From Bacteroidota bacterium (GTDB lineage: Bacteria; Bacteroidota; Bacteroidia; AKYH767-A; 2013-40CM-41-45), in NCBI GenBank assembly GCA_016711505.1, contig JADJSV010000004.1:186001-250000 (forward strand): a stretch of DNA of 64,000 nt, given 5' to 3'. Both the position numbers and the translations under genes were made by a program. Of the stretch, positions 54,655-63,951 are shown piece by piece. The notes under the pieces are model-generated. The model saw only the letters and a list, made by a program, of their open reading frames with translations, was not told the DNA's origin and did not search any database. The number at the start of each line of letters is the position of its first letter. Position 1 is the first letter of the stretch.

Positions 54655-55269
54655 ATGCTCTCACAACTCCTCTTCACCCTCATCCTCGCTGCAGCAGTCT
54701 ACCTGTTCACGAAAAATATCAGGAAGTTGATCCGCAATATCAGATTGGGGCGGAATATAGATCGCTCTGATCGGAGTGGGGAAAGATGGATGACAATGAT
54801 CCGTGTGGCATTGGGTCAATCGAAAATGGTGACTAAACCTATTGCCGGATTTTTACATATCATTGTTTACGCCGGATTTGTAATTATAAATATTGAAGTT
54901 CTTGAAATTCTTATTGACGGATTATTCGGTACACACAGGATCTTAAGTTTCGTCGGACCGTTGTATGATTTTCTCATAGGCAGTTTTGAAATACTTGCAT
55001 TGTTAGTATTACTTGCTTGTGTTGTTTTTCTGATCAGAAGAAATATTATCAGAATAAAAAGATTTACAATGCGTGAACTGACTTCATGGCCGCGCACGGA
55101 TGCAAATCTGATCCTTATCACCGAAATATTATTGATGTCTGCTTTTCTTACTATGAATGCAACTGATTATGCTTTGCAGGGTAGGGGAATAGGACATTAT
55201 GTTCAGGCAGGAGCATTTCCTGTGAGTTATTTTTTGTCAGGATATTTCGCCGGATTTTCTGATCATTAA
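54655..55269 (+). CDS. Membrane half of a Fe-S oxidoreductase, ending at an in-frame TAA
   Basis: A 204-residue membrane piece with about five hydrophobic helices (e.g. LLFTLILAAAVYLFT, GFLHIIVYAGFVIINIEVLEIL, ALLVLLACVVFLI). The frame ends at TAA 55267, but the same frame continues to the Fe-S motifs, reading LELIERICWWFHIIGILAFLN, so the two parts form one protein of about 434 residues (membrane anchor plus ferredoxin domain, like the HdrC/LldF-type Fe-S subunits of Bacteroidota). The stop is either a nonsense mutation or a base error. ATG 54655 is preferred to TTG 54625 inside the repeat. Confidence 0.8.
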   Translation: MLSQLLFTLILAAAVYLFTKNIRKLIRNIRLGRNIDRSDRSGERWMTMIRVALGQSKMVTKPIAGFLHIIVYAGFVIINIEVLEILIDGLFGTHRILSFVGPLYDFLIGSFEILALLVLLACVVFLIRRNIIRIKRFTMRELTSWPRTDANLILITEILLMSAFLTMNATDYALQGRGIGHYVQAGAFPVSYFLSGYFAGFSDH

Positions 55270-55959
55270 CTTGAACTGATAGAAAGAATTTGCTGGTGGT
55301 TTCATATCATCGGAATTTTAGCATTCCTGAATTATCTGCCATACTCAAAACACTTACACATACTACTTGCTTTTCCAAATACGTATTACAGTAACTTGGA
55401 AAAGAAAGGCAAGTTTACGGATATGGAAAATGTTTCCAGAGAAGTGAAGCTAATGATGGATCCAGCTGTTGTTTTGCCTGACCCATCTCCGTCGATGCCA
55501 CAAAAATTTGGTGCCAAGGATGTTAATGATCTTAGCTGGAAACAACTGATGGATGCGTATTCGTGTACAGAATGCGGGCGATGCACTGCTGAATGTCCTG
55601 CGAATCAAACAGGAAAATTATTATCACCACGAAAGATCATGATGGATACCCGTGATCGTCTGGAAGAAGTTGGAAAAGGAATTGATAAAAATGGCGCTGA
55701 TCACAAAGATGAAAAATCATTGTTCAGTTACATTACAGAAGAAGAATTGTGGGCATGTACAAGTTGTAATGCATGCGTACAGGCTTGTCCGGTGAACATC
55801 GATCCGTTAAGTATTATCATCGATATGCGTCGCTACTTAGTGATGGAAGAAAGTAAAGTTCCATCTGAATTAGCGGGAATGTTTACAAGAGTTGAGAATA
55901 ATGGCGCGCCGTGGCAGTTTGCGCAGGCGGATAGGGCGAAGTGGACGGAAGGGAACTGA
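55270..55959 (+). CDS. Ferredoxin half of the Fe-S oxidoreductase (continues after the in-frame TAA)
   Basis: The same frame as 54655-55269, minus one TAA codon. It continues with one more membrane helix (WWFHIIGILAFLNYLP), the conserved SKHLHILLAFPNTY and then two 4Fe-4S motifs, CTECGRCTAECP and CTSCNACVQACP. An internal TTG at 55396 could start a soluble piece. The protein would pass electrons from quinone or cytoplasmic donors to the CCG-domain partner encoded 95 bases downstream. The family is common in Bacteroidota but the electron donor and acceptor are not known. Confidence 0.85.
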   Translation, partial: LELIERICWWFHIIGILAFLNYLPYSKHLHILLAFPNTYYSNLEKKGKFTDMENVSREVKLMMDPAVVLPDPSPSMPQKFGAKDVNDLSWKQLMDAYSCTECGRCTAECPANQTGKLLSPRKIMMDTRDRLEEVGKGIDKNGADHKDEKSLFSYITEEELWACTSCNACVQACPVNIDPLSIIIDMRRYLVMEESKVPSELAGMFTRVENNGAPWQFAQADRAKWTEGN

Positions 55960-55961
55960 AA

Positions 55962-56012
55962 AATGAAATGAATGAAGTGAAATGAAGTTAAATGAAGTGA
56001 AGTGAAGTGAAA
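55962..56012. repeat. GAAGTGAAAT simple repeat
   Basis: About six tandem GAAGTGAA/GAAATGAA words between the Fe-S genes. They are the reverse complement of the ACTTCATTY array at 39086-39151. Confidence 0.7.
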
Positions 56013-56054
56013 AAGAGGTACGGCTGAAATACAAATTTTATTTACGAAAGAAAA

Positions 56055-56834
56055 ATGCAGATACAAACAATGGCCGATTACGCCGCACGAAACGAAAGCC
56101 CTGAAATACTTTTCTGGGTGGGGTGTGCCGGCAGTTTTGATGAGAGAGCACAGAAGATCACTCGTGCTGTTGCGAAGATATTGCATCATTGCGGAGTGAA
56201 GTTTGCTGTTTTGGGAACGGAAGAAAGTTGTACGGGTGATCCGGCTAAGCGTGCAGGGAATGAATTCCTTTTTCAGATGCAGGCAATGATGAACATTCAG
56301 GTGCTCGATGGATATGGAATAAAAAAGATCGTTACTGCTTGTCCGCATTGTTTTAATACATTGAAGAATGAATATCCTGATCTCGGTGGAAATTATGAAG
56401 TAGTCCATCATTCGCAACTTATACAAGCGCTATTCGACGAAGGGAAATTAAAAGTAAGTGGCGGACCATTCGCTGGTAAAAAAATTACATTCCACGATCC
56501 TTGTTATTTAGGAAGAGGAAATGATGTTTACGAAGCTCCACGAAATGTAATAGAAAAACTCGACGGTGCATTTTCTGAAATGAAACGTTCACGCGCAAAA
56601 GGATTTTGTTGCGGTGCCGGTGGTGCACAAATGTTTAAAGAACCTGAAAAAGGAAATAAAGACGTAAACATCGACCGTACAGAAGAAGCACTTGCTTTGA
56701 ATCCCGATGTGATTGCAGTTGGTTGTCCGTTTTGTATGACGATGATGACGGATGGGGTGAAGAATTTTAACAAAGAAGATTCTGTTAAGGTATTAGATAT
56801 AGCGGAGTTGATTGCGCAGGCGGGGGATTTGTAG
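56055..56834 (+). CDS. CCG-domain Fe-S oxidoreductase subunit (HdrB/GlpC-like)
   Basis: A 259-residue soluble protein with two cysteine-rich CCG-type domains. The first has CAGSFDERA, CTGDPAKR and TACPHCFNTLKNEYP; the second has TFHDPCYLGRGN, GFCCGAGGAQMF and VGCPFCMTMMTDG. These motifs bind an Fe-S cluster of the heterodisulfide-reductase HdrB type. It is the partner of the membrane Fe-S protein upstream. The ATG at 56055 has no good competitor. Whether the substrate is a quinone, thiol or lactate-type compound cannot be read. Confidence 0.9.
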   Translation: MQIQTMADYAARNESPEILFWVGCAGSFDERAQKITRAVAKILHHCGVKFAVLGTEESCTGDPAKRAGNEFLFQMQAMMNIQVLDGYGIKKIVTACPHCFNTLKNEYPDLGGNYEVVHHSQLIQALFDEGKLKVSGGPFAGKKITFHDPCYLGRGNDVYEAPRNVIEKLDGAFSEMKRSRAKGFCCGAGGAQMFKEPEKGNKDVNIDRTEEALALNPDVIAVGCPFCMTMMTDGVKNFNKEDSVKVLDIAELIAQAGDL

Positions 56835-57073
56835 TTGCTATTGGCTTACTCTTAAACTTACTCTTACTCTAGACTTACATTGCATTCATTAGCTTCCATG
56901 TCATTTTTTCAATGCGGTTTGTCCAACAATGCGAAAAATGCTTATTGAACACTTTCTATTTCCATGATCAGGTAATTTCAGTTATATTTTTCATTCATTC
57001 TCCATTTTCAACACTCATTAAACCCATATTCACCCTCATTTCCCCCTTTTTACAAAACCCTGACCCTAATCTC

Positions 57074-57103
57074 TTTGAGTTTTTGGAAATAGTTTTACAT
57101 TTG
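57074..57103 (+). promoter_or_regulatory. Promoter of the M4 metallopeptidase gene
   Basis: TTTG at 57074-57077 and TACATTTG at 57096-57103, 18 bases apart, is a textbook Bacteroidota promoter; the ATG follows 29 bases after the -7 box. The spacer 56835-57073 holds no gene. Confidence 0.75.
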
Positions 57104-57132
57104 AATACTCACTAACACTAACCTAATTTTCA

Positions 57133-60100
57133 ATGAAGAAGTCTCCCTTAGGATTATTCGTTTTTATTTTTACTTGCTTTGTTTTAAATGTTAAAGCACA
57201 GATCTTCGAAAACACAAAAGCTGCCGAATTAATTCATGGCGCTGATCTTGTCCGGCTGGATGAGAATCGAAAAACAATTTCATTTGTAAGGTTAAATGTC
57301 AATGACCGGTTCTCTGAATCGGAACAACAATTCTGGCTGGAAGAGAAGGTATTGAAATTATCTCCCGGAAATTCTTTTTCACTTTTGAAATCTGAATACG
57401 ATAATATTCAGATGAAACATAATCGTTTCAAACAATATTACAATTCAGTTCCTGTTGAATACGGAATATTTTATATTCATGTTAAAGGCGGCCTGGTACA
57501 ATCCGGAAATGGAGAAGTATATGACGTAAAAAATTTAAATGTAAGTCCGGGAATAACAAAGTCTCATGCCTTTGATCTTGCTCTGGATTTTTTTCCTGCA
57601 AGTTTATATAAGGATGAACAGAATGATGGACTAGGCGAGATGGAAAGAGGCGGAGAACTTGTGATCTATCCGTACAAAAATACTTTTCGGCTTGCTTACA
57701 AATTCGACATCTATGCTTACGAACCGGAATACAAACGTGCCTGGGTCTACATCGATGCACATACGGGCGAAGAACTTTCACAAGTTAACCGAATCCATAC
57801 AGCTGATGTTGTAGGTACAGCAAATACGGCTTACTGCGGAGTTCAGTCAATCACAGCAGATCAACAGAGTGCAAATTTGTACAGACTCAGGGAAAGTGGT
57901 CGTGGAAATGGTATTCAGACTTTGAATCTTAATAATGGAAGTAATTATCCGGGCGCTACAGATTTTACTGATACAGATAATAACTGGCAATCAGTAACCA
58001 TTGATCAATATGCTTATGATGCACATGCAGGCGCAGAAGCAACGTATGATTTTTATTTATCGAGGTTCGGAAGAAACTCAATTGACAATGCAGGTTTTCA
58101 GATCAGGAGTTATGTTCATTACGGTTCAAGTTTTGTCAATGCTTTCTGGGATGGAACTCAGATGACATACGGTGATGGAGATGGAATTGATTACAACCCT
58201 TTAACAACAACGGATATTGTCGGACATGAGATCACTCACGGTCTCACGGAATTCACAGCCGGACTTATTTATTCAGGCGAGTCTGGGGCATTGAATGAAT
58301 CTTTCAGTGATGTTATGGGTGTTACTATTGATCACGCTTTGAATCCAACAACAGCTAACTTTTTAGAAGGTGAACAATGCAGCGTAACGCTGACACCATT
58401 CAGGAATATGGGAGATCCGAATCAGTATGAGTGTGCGGATACTTATGGCGGACTTTATTGGAATTTTGGAGACGTTGTGCATTATGATAGCGGCGTGCAG
58501 AATTTCTGGTATTACTTACTTTGTAATGGCGGAACAGGAGTGAATGATAATACTGATGCTTATACGGTAAACAGTATTGGTATGACAGATGCAAGTGCTG
58601 TTGCTTACAGAAATCTGACTGTTTATCTGACTCCATCTTCAACTTTTGCAGACGCGAGATTTTATGCAATTCAATCTGCGATTGACCTTTTCGGAAATTG
58701 TTCTCCTCAAGTCATTGAAGTTACAAATGCATGGCATGCAGTTGGAGTAGGTGGTGTATTTTCAAATGCTGTTATCGCTCAATTTTCTGCACCGCAACTT
58801 GATTTTTGTGTTATGCCGGCGACCGTGAATTTCGTAAATACAAGTTTGAATTCTACAACTTACCTATGGAATTTCGGCGATGGTGGAACTTCCACTTCTG
58901 CTAACCCTTCTCATACTTACACAACTGCCGGTAGTTTTACGGTCACACTTTATGCATCGGGCACAACTGCCTGTTCAACGAGTGATACACTTATTCGTAC
59001 TGCATATATTGATGTTTCTAATGGGGGCGGACCAATCACTGCAAATTGTACTCCCGGTAACACTACTAATTGTTGTAATATTGGGATCAACGAATTTCAT
59101 TTCGGTACGATCAATTCAACTTCAAATGATGCCACTGAAGGTTACAAAGATTTTACATGTACTTACAACACAACTTTAACAGCCGGTGATGCTGTTCCAA
59201 TAAGTGTTCTGACTTCGACTACAACATCTGAAAATGTAAAAGCCTGGATCGATTATAATAATGATGGTGTTTTTGCAACTAATGAACTTGCGTTTTCTTC
59301 TCTGTCAAGAGTAAGAAACCATAATGGTGTTGTTTCTACGCCAACTACAGCTGTACTGAATACACCGCTAAGAATGCGTGTGAGTGATGATATTTCTACG
59401 AATACTACATACACAGCGTGTACAACTTTGCAAAACGGTCAAGCGGAAGATTACACTGTAACATTCGTTCCAAACACACTTGCACCTGTTGTAGATTTTT
59501 ATGCGCAGGATACTCTGATCAATCCCGGCTCTTCAACAACATTTTTTGATATGAGCATTCATGCGCCAACTTCCTGGCAATGGTATTTTCCGGGTGGTAC
59601 GCCGTCTTCCTCTACGCTAAGAAATCCTGTAGTCACTTATAGTACTGTTGGTACTTATCAGGCAACATTGGTTGTTGCAAATGGATTCGGAAATGACAGT
59701 ATTACCAAACTTACATATATTGATGTCGTAAGTCAGATAAATTTATGCAGTGGAATAACTACTACTGTCGCGCCCAACGGACAACTTTATGATTCGGGCG
59801 GTCCGACAGCAGAGTATCAGGATAATGAATTCTGTACATTGCTTATTGATCCGGGCTGTGCAATAAGTATAACGCTTACATTCTCTTCTTTTGTTACTGA
59901 AGGTGGGTATGATTATCTGCGTGTATATGATGGCTCTTCAACATCAGGTACTTTGCTGATGAATTTGAGTGGAAGTAGTTCGCCACCGGCAGTGACTGCA
60001 ACTTCAGGACAAATGTACATTGTATGGGATTCAGATGGGTCAGTAACTGAACCGGGTTTCTCTGCTTCCTGGGCTTCAAATATTGTTAGCTCTGCTCAGG

Positions 60101-63100
60101 TAGTGGCATCATATTCGGCCAGCACAACTACACCACCGTTAAATTCTTCAGTTACATTCACAGATAATTCAACAAATGGCCCGTCAAACTGGCAATGGGA
60201 TTTTGGTGATGGTGGAACATCTATTTTACAAAATCCATCTCATGCTTATACTGCTTCAGGTGCTTATCAGGTAAGGTTGATTGCTTCTAACTGTTCTACA
60301 ATTGATACAACGTTCGGCACTATCAATGTACAATTACCGCCTGCCATAAATGTTTCTCCCGGATCAATCAATACTTCTCTTTCCTGTGGTGATTCTATCG
60401 TTATTCCTGTCACGATCTCTAATTCCGGTAGTGGACAAATGGAATTTGAAATTGATGGATTAGGTTCACCAACAGATACAGTCAACATACTTGCATTTAT
60501 CAATGGTGTTGATATGTCAACAGAATATCCGAATACGATTGCAGCAATAGGAAGTTCATTTTCCAATTATACACTTACACAATTTACCGGTACAGATTCT
60601 GCAGGCTTACGGTCCGCACTAACTGGAAAAAATGTACTCTTATTTCCTGAACAGGAAACTGGATCGATCAACTTCTATCCGGCCTTATCCAATGTTGTAA
60701 ACGATTTTCTAATCGCAGGAAATACAGTGATCTTATGTGGATCATCATCGAATACTTCGTACCTGAGATTATCAGATATGAATCTGTTCACCGGACTTTA
60801 CATTTCATCTACAACTTCAGGAAATCTGATAACGAATGATACAACTGATGCCATTACCGATCAGGTTCCATTAAGTTTTACTTCTCCTAATCTTGCGAAT
60901 TATTATGATTTTACTAATTCAGATAAGGTTGAATTAATCAGTTATAACAGCTACGATGTTGTTTCATATAGAAATGTTGGCTCGGGAAAAGTAATTTATG
61001 TAGGATTTGATTTCTATTCATCAAATACTGTTGCAGACAGGATCATGTCAAATGCTGTGAGAAATGCAACCACCAGTTCCGGACTTCCTGATTACCTTTC
61101 CGTTTCACCTACATCCGGAACAGTAAATGTCGGTGGATCAACAATCGTTTATGTAACAATTAACACAGCAGGAATGCCTGCAGGAACATACAATACACAG
61201 TTCTCAATTATTTCAAATGATCCGGCAAATCCAACAATAAGTTATCCGGTACAATTCACAGTTTCGGGAACTGCTAATGTTATTTTTTCTGATTCATGTG
61301 CACTTTTCAGTACGATCATGCAATTCGGAACGGATCGGGATACAATTATTATTCTCAATACAGGATGTGATACACTTAATGTTTCTTCGATCTCAAGTTC
61401 AGAGCCGGCATTTACATTTTCACCATCTACTTTCGCAATTCCAAATGGCGGTTCAGCGCCTTTGATCGTTACATTTAATCCGCAATCAATTGGAAGTTAT
61501 TCCGGCAACCTTACGTTAAATACTAATGACGGTGTTCAGAATATTTGCCTTACAGGCGCAGCAGGTGCAGCTCCTGTTATTGATTTTTATCCTGCTACCA
61601 TAACTTCAAATTTAAATGCATGCAGTGGCTCGATCACAATTCCTTTATGGGTAATCAATCGCGGAGGAAGTGATCTTGATTTCGAGATCGGTGGAGGAAG
61701 CAGTTCCGGTTCAAAGAGAATATTGTCAATGATGTATGGTGTAGATGTGACAAGAGAATATCCAAATACAATAAATGCAATCAAATCACATTTTTCAGGA
61801 CATACTTTTGATTCAACTTTCACTTCTGATCCGGTAATACTTCAAAGTCTGTTGACAAATTTTGATGTGTTGTTATTCCCGGAGCATGAAACTAATGCAG
61901 GTTACTATTCATCCATTGCAACAGTTGTTCAGGATTTTGCTGATAATGGTGGGGTTGTAATTGTTTGTGGTTCTATCGGTACGGGTATTCAAACAAGAGT
62001 ATTTGACATGGGATTATTCTCCGGAACTTATGTCGGGAATGTAAACTCAGGAGGAAATTGCATCGTTAATGATACTTCAGATAGTTATATGGATAATGTA
62101 CCTGCGACCTTCCCTGTATCAAATTCAACATTCTTTCTAGATATCACTAATTCTGATAAAGTGGAATTAGTATCTTATAATGGATATGATGTAGTTTCTT
62201 ATCGCGATTATGGAAGTGGAAGAGTTATGTATGTCGGTTATGATTTTTATGATACCAGCAGCGCAACATCTTATATAATTTCTAATGCAATAAGATTCGC
62301 AAATACAAACGGTCTGCCGGATTGGCTTTCTATCGATCTTGCCGACGGAACTGTAACACCATCTGATTCTATTCTGATCTATGTAACGTTGAATTCTTCT
62401 TCATTAGCAGGAGGGACTTATTCAGATTATATCTATGTTACTTCAAATGATCCATTACATCCTTTGGATTCAGTACCTGTAATTTTAAACGTTGGATTTA
62501 ATCCTTGTGCTAATTTTGAACACACCGATGTAAGTACGTGTACCGGTGTTGTCAATTTCACGGATGAGTCTTTCAATAATCCAACTTCATGGAGCTGGAC
62601 TTTCGGAGATGGTGGCAATTCTTCTTTACAGAATCCTTCACATGTGTATACTGCGAATGGTATGTATAATGTAAAATTGGTGAGTTGTAATTCTTATGGC
62701 TGTGATTCAATAACGATATCTGTTCTGATCTCAAATGTTGGGGGGCCTCTTCCCGCTGTATGCTTGCCGGCAACAACTGCTTATTGTTGCAATATGGGAA
62801 TTACAAATTTTGAATTCTATACGATAAATAATTCAACCAATGATGCTATTGATGGATACGTTGATTACTCATGTACAATTGGTACGACTTTGAATGTGTC
62901 AGGTACATATCCTATTTATATCACAACAGGATTAACGTACAATGAAAATGTGGTTGCATTCATTGATTATAATAATGACGGTTCGTTTAATCAGACAACA
63001 GAGAAAGTCTTCGAATCTCTGAATGTATTGACAAACCATTTTGGTTTCGTAACCGTACCATCAAATGCTGTAATTAATTCACCATTAAGAATGCGAATTA

Positions 63101-63951
63101 TGTCTGACTATTATACAAATGCCACACCTGTGCCATGTACAAATATACAATACGGACAAACCGAAGATTACACAATTACTTTATTGCCGAATACAGTTCC
63201 GCCAATTGCAGACTATGTGGCCTCAGTTATAGGATCTTGCTCAGGTGAAGTGCATTTTTCAGATAGTTCGTTGAATTATCCGACAGCATGGTCATGGGAC
63301 TTCGGTGATGGCAACACTTCTACAGCACAAAATGCTGTTCATTATTATTCAGCATCGGGAACTTATAACGTCACATTAACTGTAACAAATCCTTATGGAA
63401 CTGATTCTTATGTTTCAAGTGTAACTGTTCAGGTAACACCTGTTGCGATCAGCATCACCGGAACAAGAATGCCAAACCAGATGTTGCAATTCAATGGTAT
63501 TTCAGCAGGTGCAACTTCATTCAACTGGGACTTTGGTGATGGTTATTTTGCAGGATTGCAAAATCCAACACATGCATATGCTTCAAATGGAATTTACATT
63601 GTGGCATTGACAGTTCAAAACGGTTCATGTACTGTTACAAAGTATGATACTCTGGAAATTGGAGTGATTGGTGTTGAAGAATTACTTTCGGAAGAAAATC
63701 TTGTCATTTCGCCGAATCCTTTCAGTGACGAAGTATCGATTAACTATTCAGTCATCGGAGGAAAAAAAGTTACTCTTCAGATCACAGACATTACCGGAAA
63801 ATTAATTCGTAATCTCGTACTCGACGAAATCCAAACTGCCGGAGTTCATAAATATACCTTCAAAGGAAATGCAGAAGGCGTTTACCTCGTTCATCTTTTA
63901 ATAGGAGAGGATTTGGTTACCAGGAAAGTTGTTAAGGTAGCCGGAAATTAA
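57133..63951 (+). CDS. M4 (thermolysin-like) metallopeptidase with PKD, GEVED, CUB and duplicated GATase-like modules and T9SS sorting domain
   Basis: A 2272-residue secreted protease. Signal peptide to about residue 22, FTP-type propeptide to about 220, then an M4 catalytic domain with H365-E-I-T-H369 and E389 (24 residues after H365, as in thermolysin). After it: PKD (about 554-626), GEVED (634-780), PKD (783-866), CUB (871-988), PKD (991-1066), module X1 (1070-1380), an Ig-like ASH/HYDIN-type domain (1381-1480), module X2 (1481-1792), PKD (1793-1868), GEVED (1873-2020), PKD x2 (2023-2185) and the T9SS sorting domain (2187-2272). X1 and X2 are duplicates with a GATase-like Rossmann layout. 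The promoter is at 57074-57103. It probably degrades extracellular protein; the modules suggest surface binding. Confidence 0.92.
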   Translation: MKKSPLGLFVFIFTCFVLNVKAQIFENTKAAELIHGADLVRLDENRKTISFVRLNVNDRFSESEQQFWLEEKVLKLSPGNSFSLLKSEYDNIQMKHNRFKQYYNSVPVEYGIFYIHVKGGLVQSGNGEVYDVKNLNVSPGITKSHAFDLALDFFPASLYKDEQNDGLGEMERGGELVIYPYKNTFRLAYKFDIYAYEPEYKRAWVYIDAHTGEELSQVNRIHTADVVGTANTAYCGVQSITADQQSANLYRLRESGRGNGIQTLNLNNGSNYPGATDFTDTDNNWQSVTIDQYAYDAHAGAEATYDFYLSRFGRNSIDNAGFQIRSYVHYGSSFVNAFWDGTQMTYGDGDGIDYNPLTTTDIVGHEITHGLTEFTAGLIYSGESGALNESFSDVMGVTIDHALNPTTANFLEGEQCSVTLTPFRNMGDPNQYECADTYGGLYWNFGDVVHYDSGVQNFWYYLLCNGGTGVNDNTDAYTVNSIGMTDASAVAYRNLTVYLTPSSTFADARFYAIQSAIDLFGNCSPQVIEVTNAWHAVGVGGVFSNAVIAQFSAPQLDFCVMPATVNFVNTSLNSTTYLWNFGDGGTSTSANPSHTYTTAGSFTVTLYASGTTACSTSDTLIRTAYIDVSNGGGPITANCTPGNTTNCCNIGINEFHFGTINSTSNDATEGYKDFTCTYNTTLTAGDAVPISVLTSTTTSENVKAWIDYNNDGVFATNELAFSSLSRVRNHNGVVSTPTTAVLNTPLRMRVSDDISTNTTYTACTTLQNGQAEDYTVTFVPNTLAPVVDFYAQDTLINPGSSTTFFDMSIHAPTSWQWYFPGGTPSSSTLRNPVVTYSTVGTYQATLVVANGFGNDSITKLTYIDVVSQINLCSGITTTVAPNGQLYDSGGPTAEYQDNEFCTLLIDPGCAISITLTFSSFVTEGGYDYLRVYDGSSTSGTLLMNLSGSSSPPAVTATSGQMYIVWDSDGSVTEPGFSASWASNIVSSAQVVASYSASTTTPPLNSSVTFTDNSTNGPSNWQWDFGDGGTSILQNPSHAYTASGAYQVRLIASNCSTIDTTFGTINVQLPPAINVSPGSINTSLSCGDSIVIPVTISNSGSGQMEFEIDGLGSPTDTVNILAFINGVDMSTEYPNTIAAIGSSFSNYTLTQFTGTDSAGLRSALTGKNVLLFPEQETGSINFYPALSNVVNDFLIAGNTVILCGSSSNTSYLRLSDMNLFTGLYISSTTSGNLITNDTTDAITDQVPLSFTSPNLANYYDFTNSDKVELISYNSYDVVSYRNVGSGKVIYVGFDFYSSNTVADRIMSNAVRNATTSSGLPDYLSVSPTSGTVNVGGSTIVYVTINTAGMPAGTYNTQFSIISNDPANPTISYPVQFTVSGTANVIFSDSCALFSTIMQFGTDRDTIIILNTGCDTLNVSSISSSEPAFTFSPSTFAIPNGGSAPLIVTFNPQSIGSYSGNLTLNTNDGVQNICLTGAAGAAPVIDFYPATITSNLNACSGSITIPLWVINRGGSDLDFEIGGGSSSGSKRILSMMYGVDVTREYPNTINAIKSHFSGHTFDSTFTSDPVILQSLLTNFDVLLFPEHETNAGYYSSIATVVQDFADNGGVVIVCGSIGTGIQTRVFDMGLFSGTYVGNVNSGGNCIVNDTSDSYMDNVPATFPVSNSTFFLDITNSDKVELVSYNGYDVVSYRDYGSGRVMYVGYDFYDTSSATSYIISNAIRFANTNGLPDWLSIDLADGTVTPSDSILIYVTLNSSSLAGGTYSDYIYVTSNDPLHPLDSVPVILNVGFNPCANFEHTDVSTCTGVVNFTDESFNNPTSWSWTFGDGGNSSLQNPSHVYTANGMYNVKLVSCNSYGCDSITISVLISNVGGPLPAVCLPATTAYCCNMGITNFEFYTINNSTNDAIDGYVDYSCTIGTTLNVSGTYPIYITTGLTYNENVVAFIDYNNDGSFNQTTEKVFESLNVLTNHFGFVTVPSNAVINSPLRMRIMSDYYTNATPVPCTNIQYGQTEDYTITLLPNTVPPIADYVASVIGSCSGEVHFSDSSLNYPTAWSWDFGDGNTSTAQNAVHYYSASGTYNVTLTVTNPYGTDSYVSSVTVQVTPVAISITGTRMPNQMLQFNGISAGATSFNWDFGDGYFAGLQNPTHAYASNGIYIVALTVQNGSCTVTKYDTLEIGVIGVEELLSEENLVISPNPFSDEVSINYSVIGGKKVTLQITDITGKLIRNLVLDEIQTAGVHKYTFKGNAEGVYLVHLLIGEDLVTRKVVKVAGN

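Noticed and set aside
55833..56426. 197-codon minus-strand frame
   Set aside because: It spans the end of one Fe-S gene, the simple repeat and the start of the next, with no coherent protein features.
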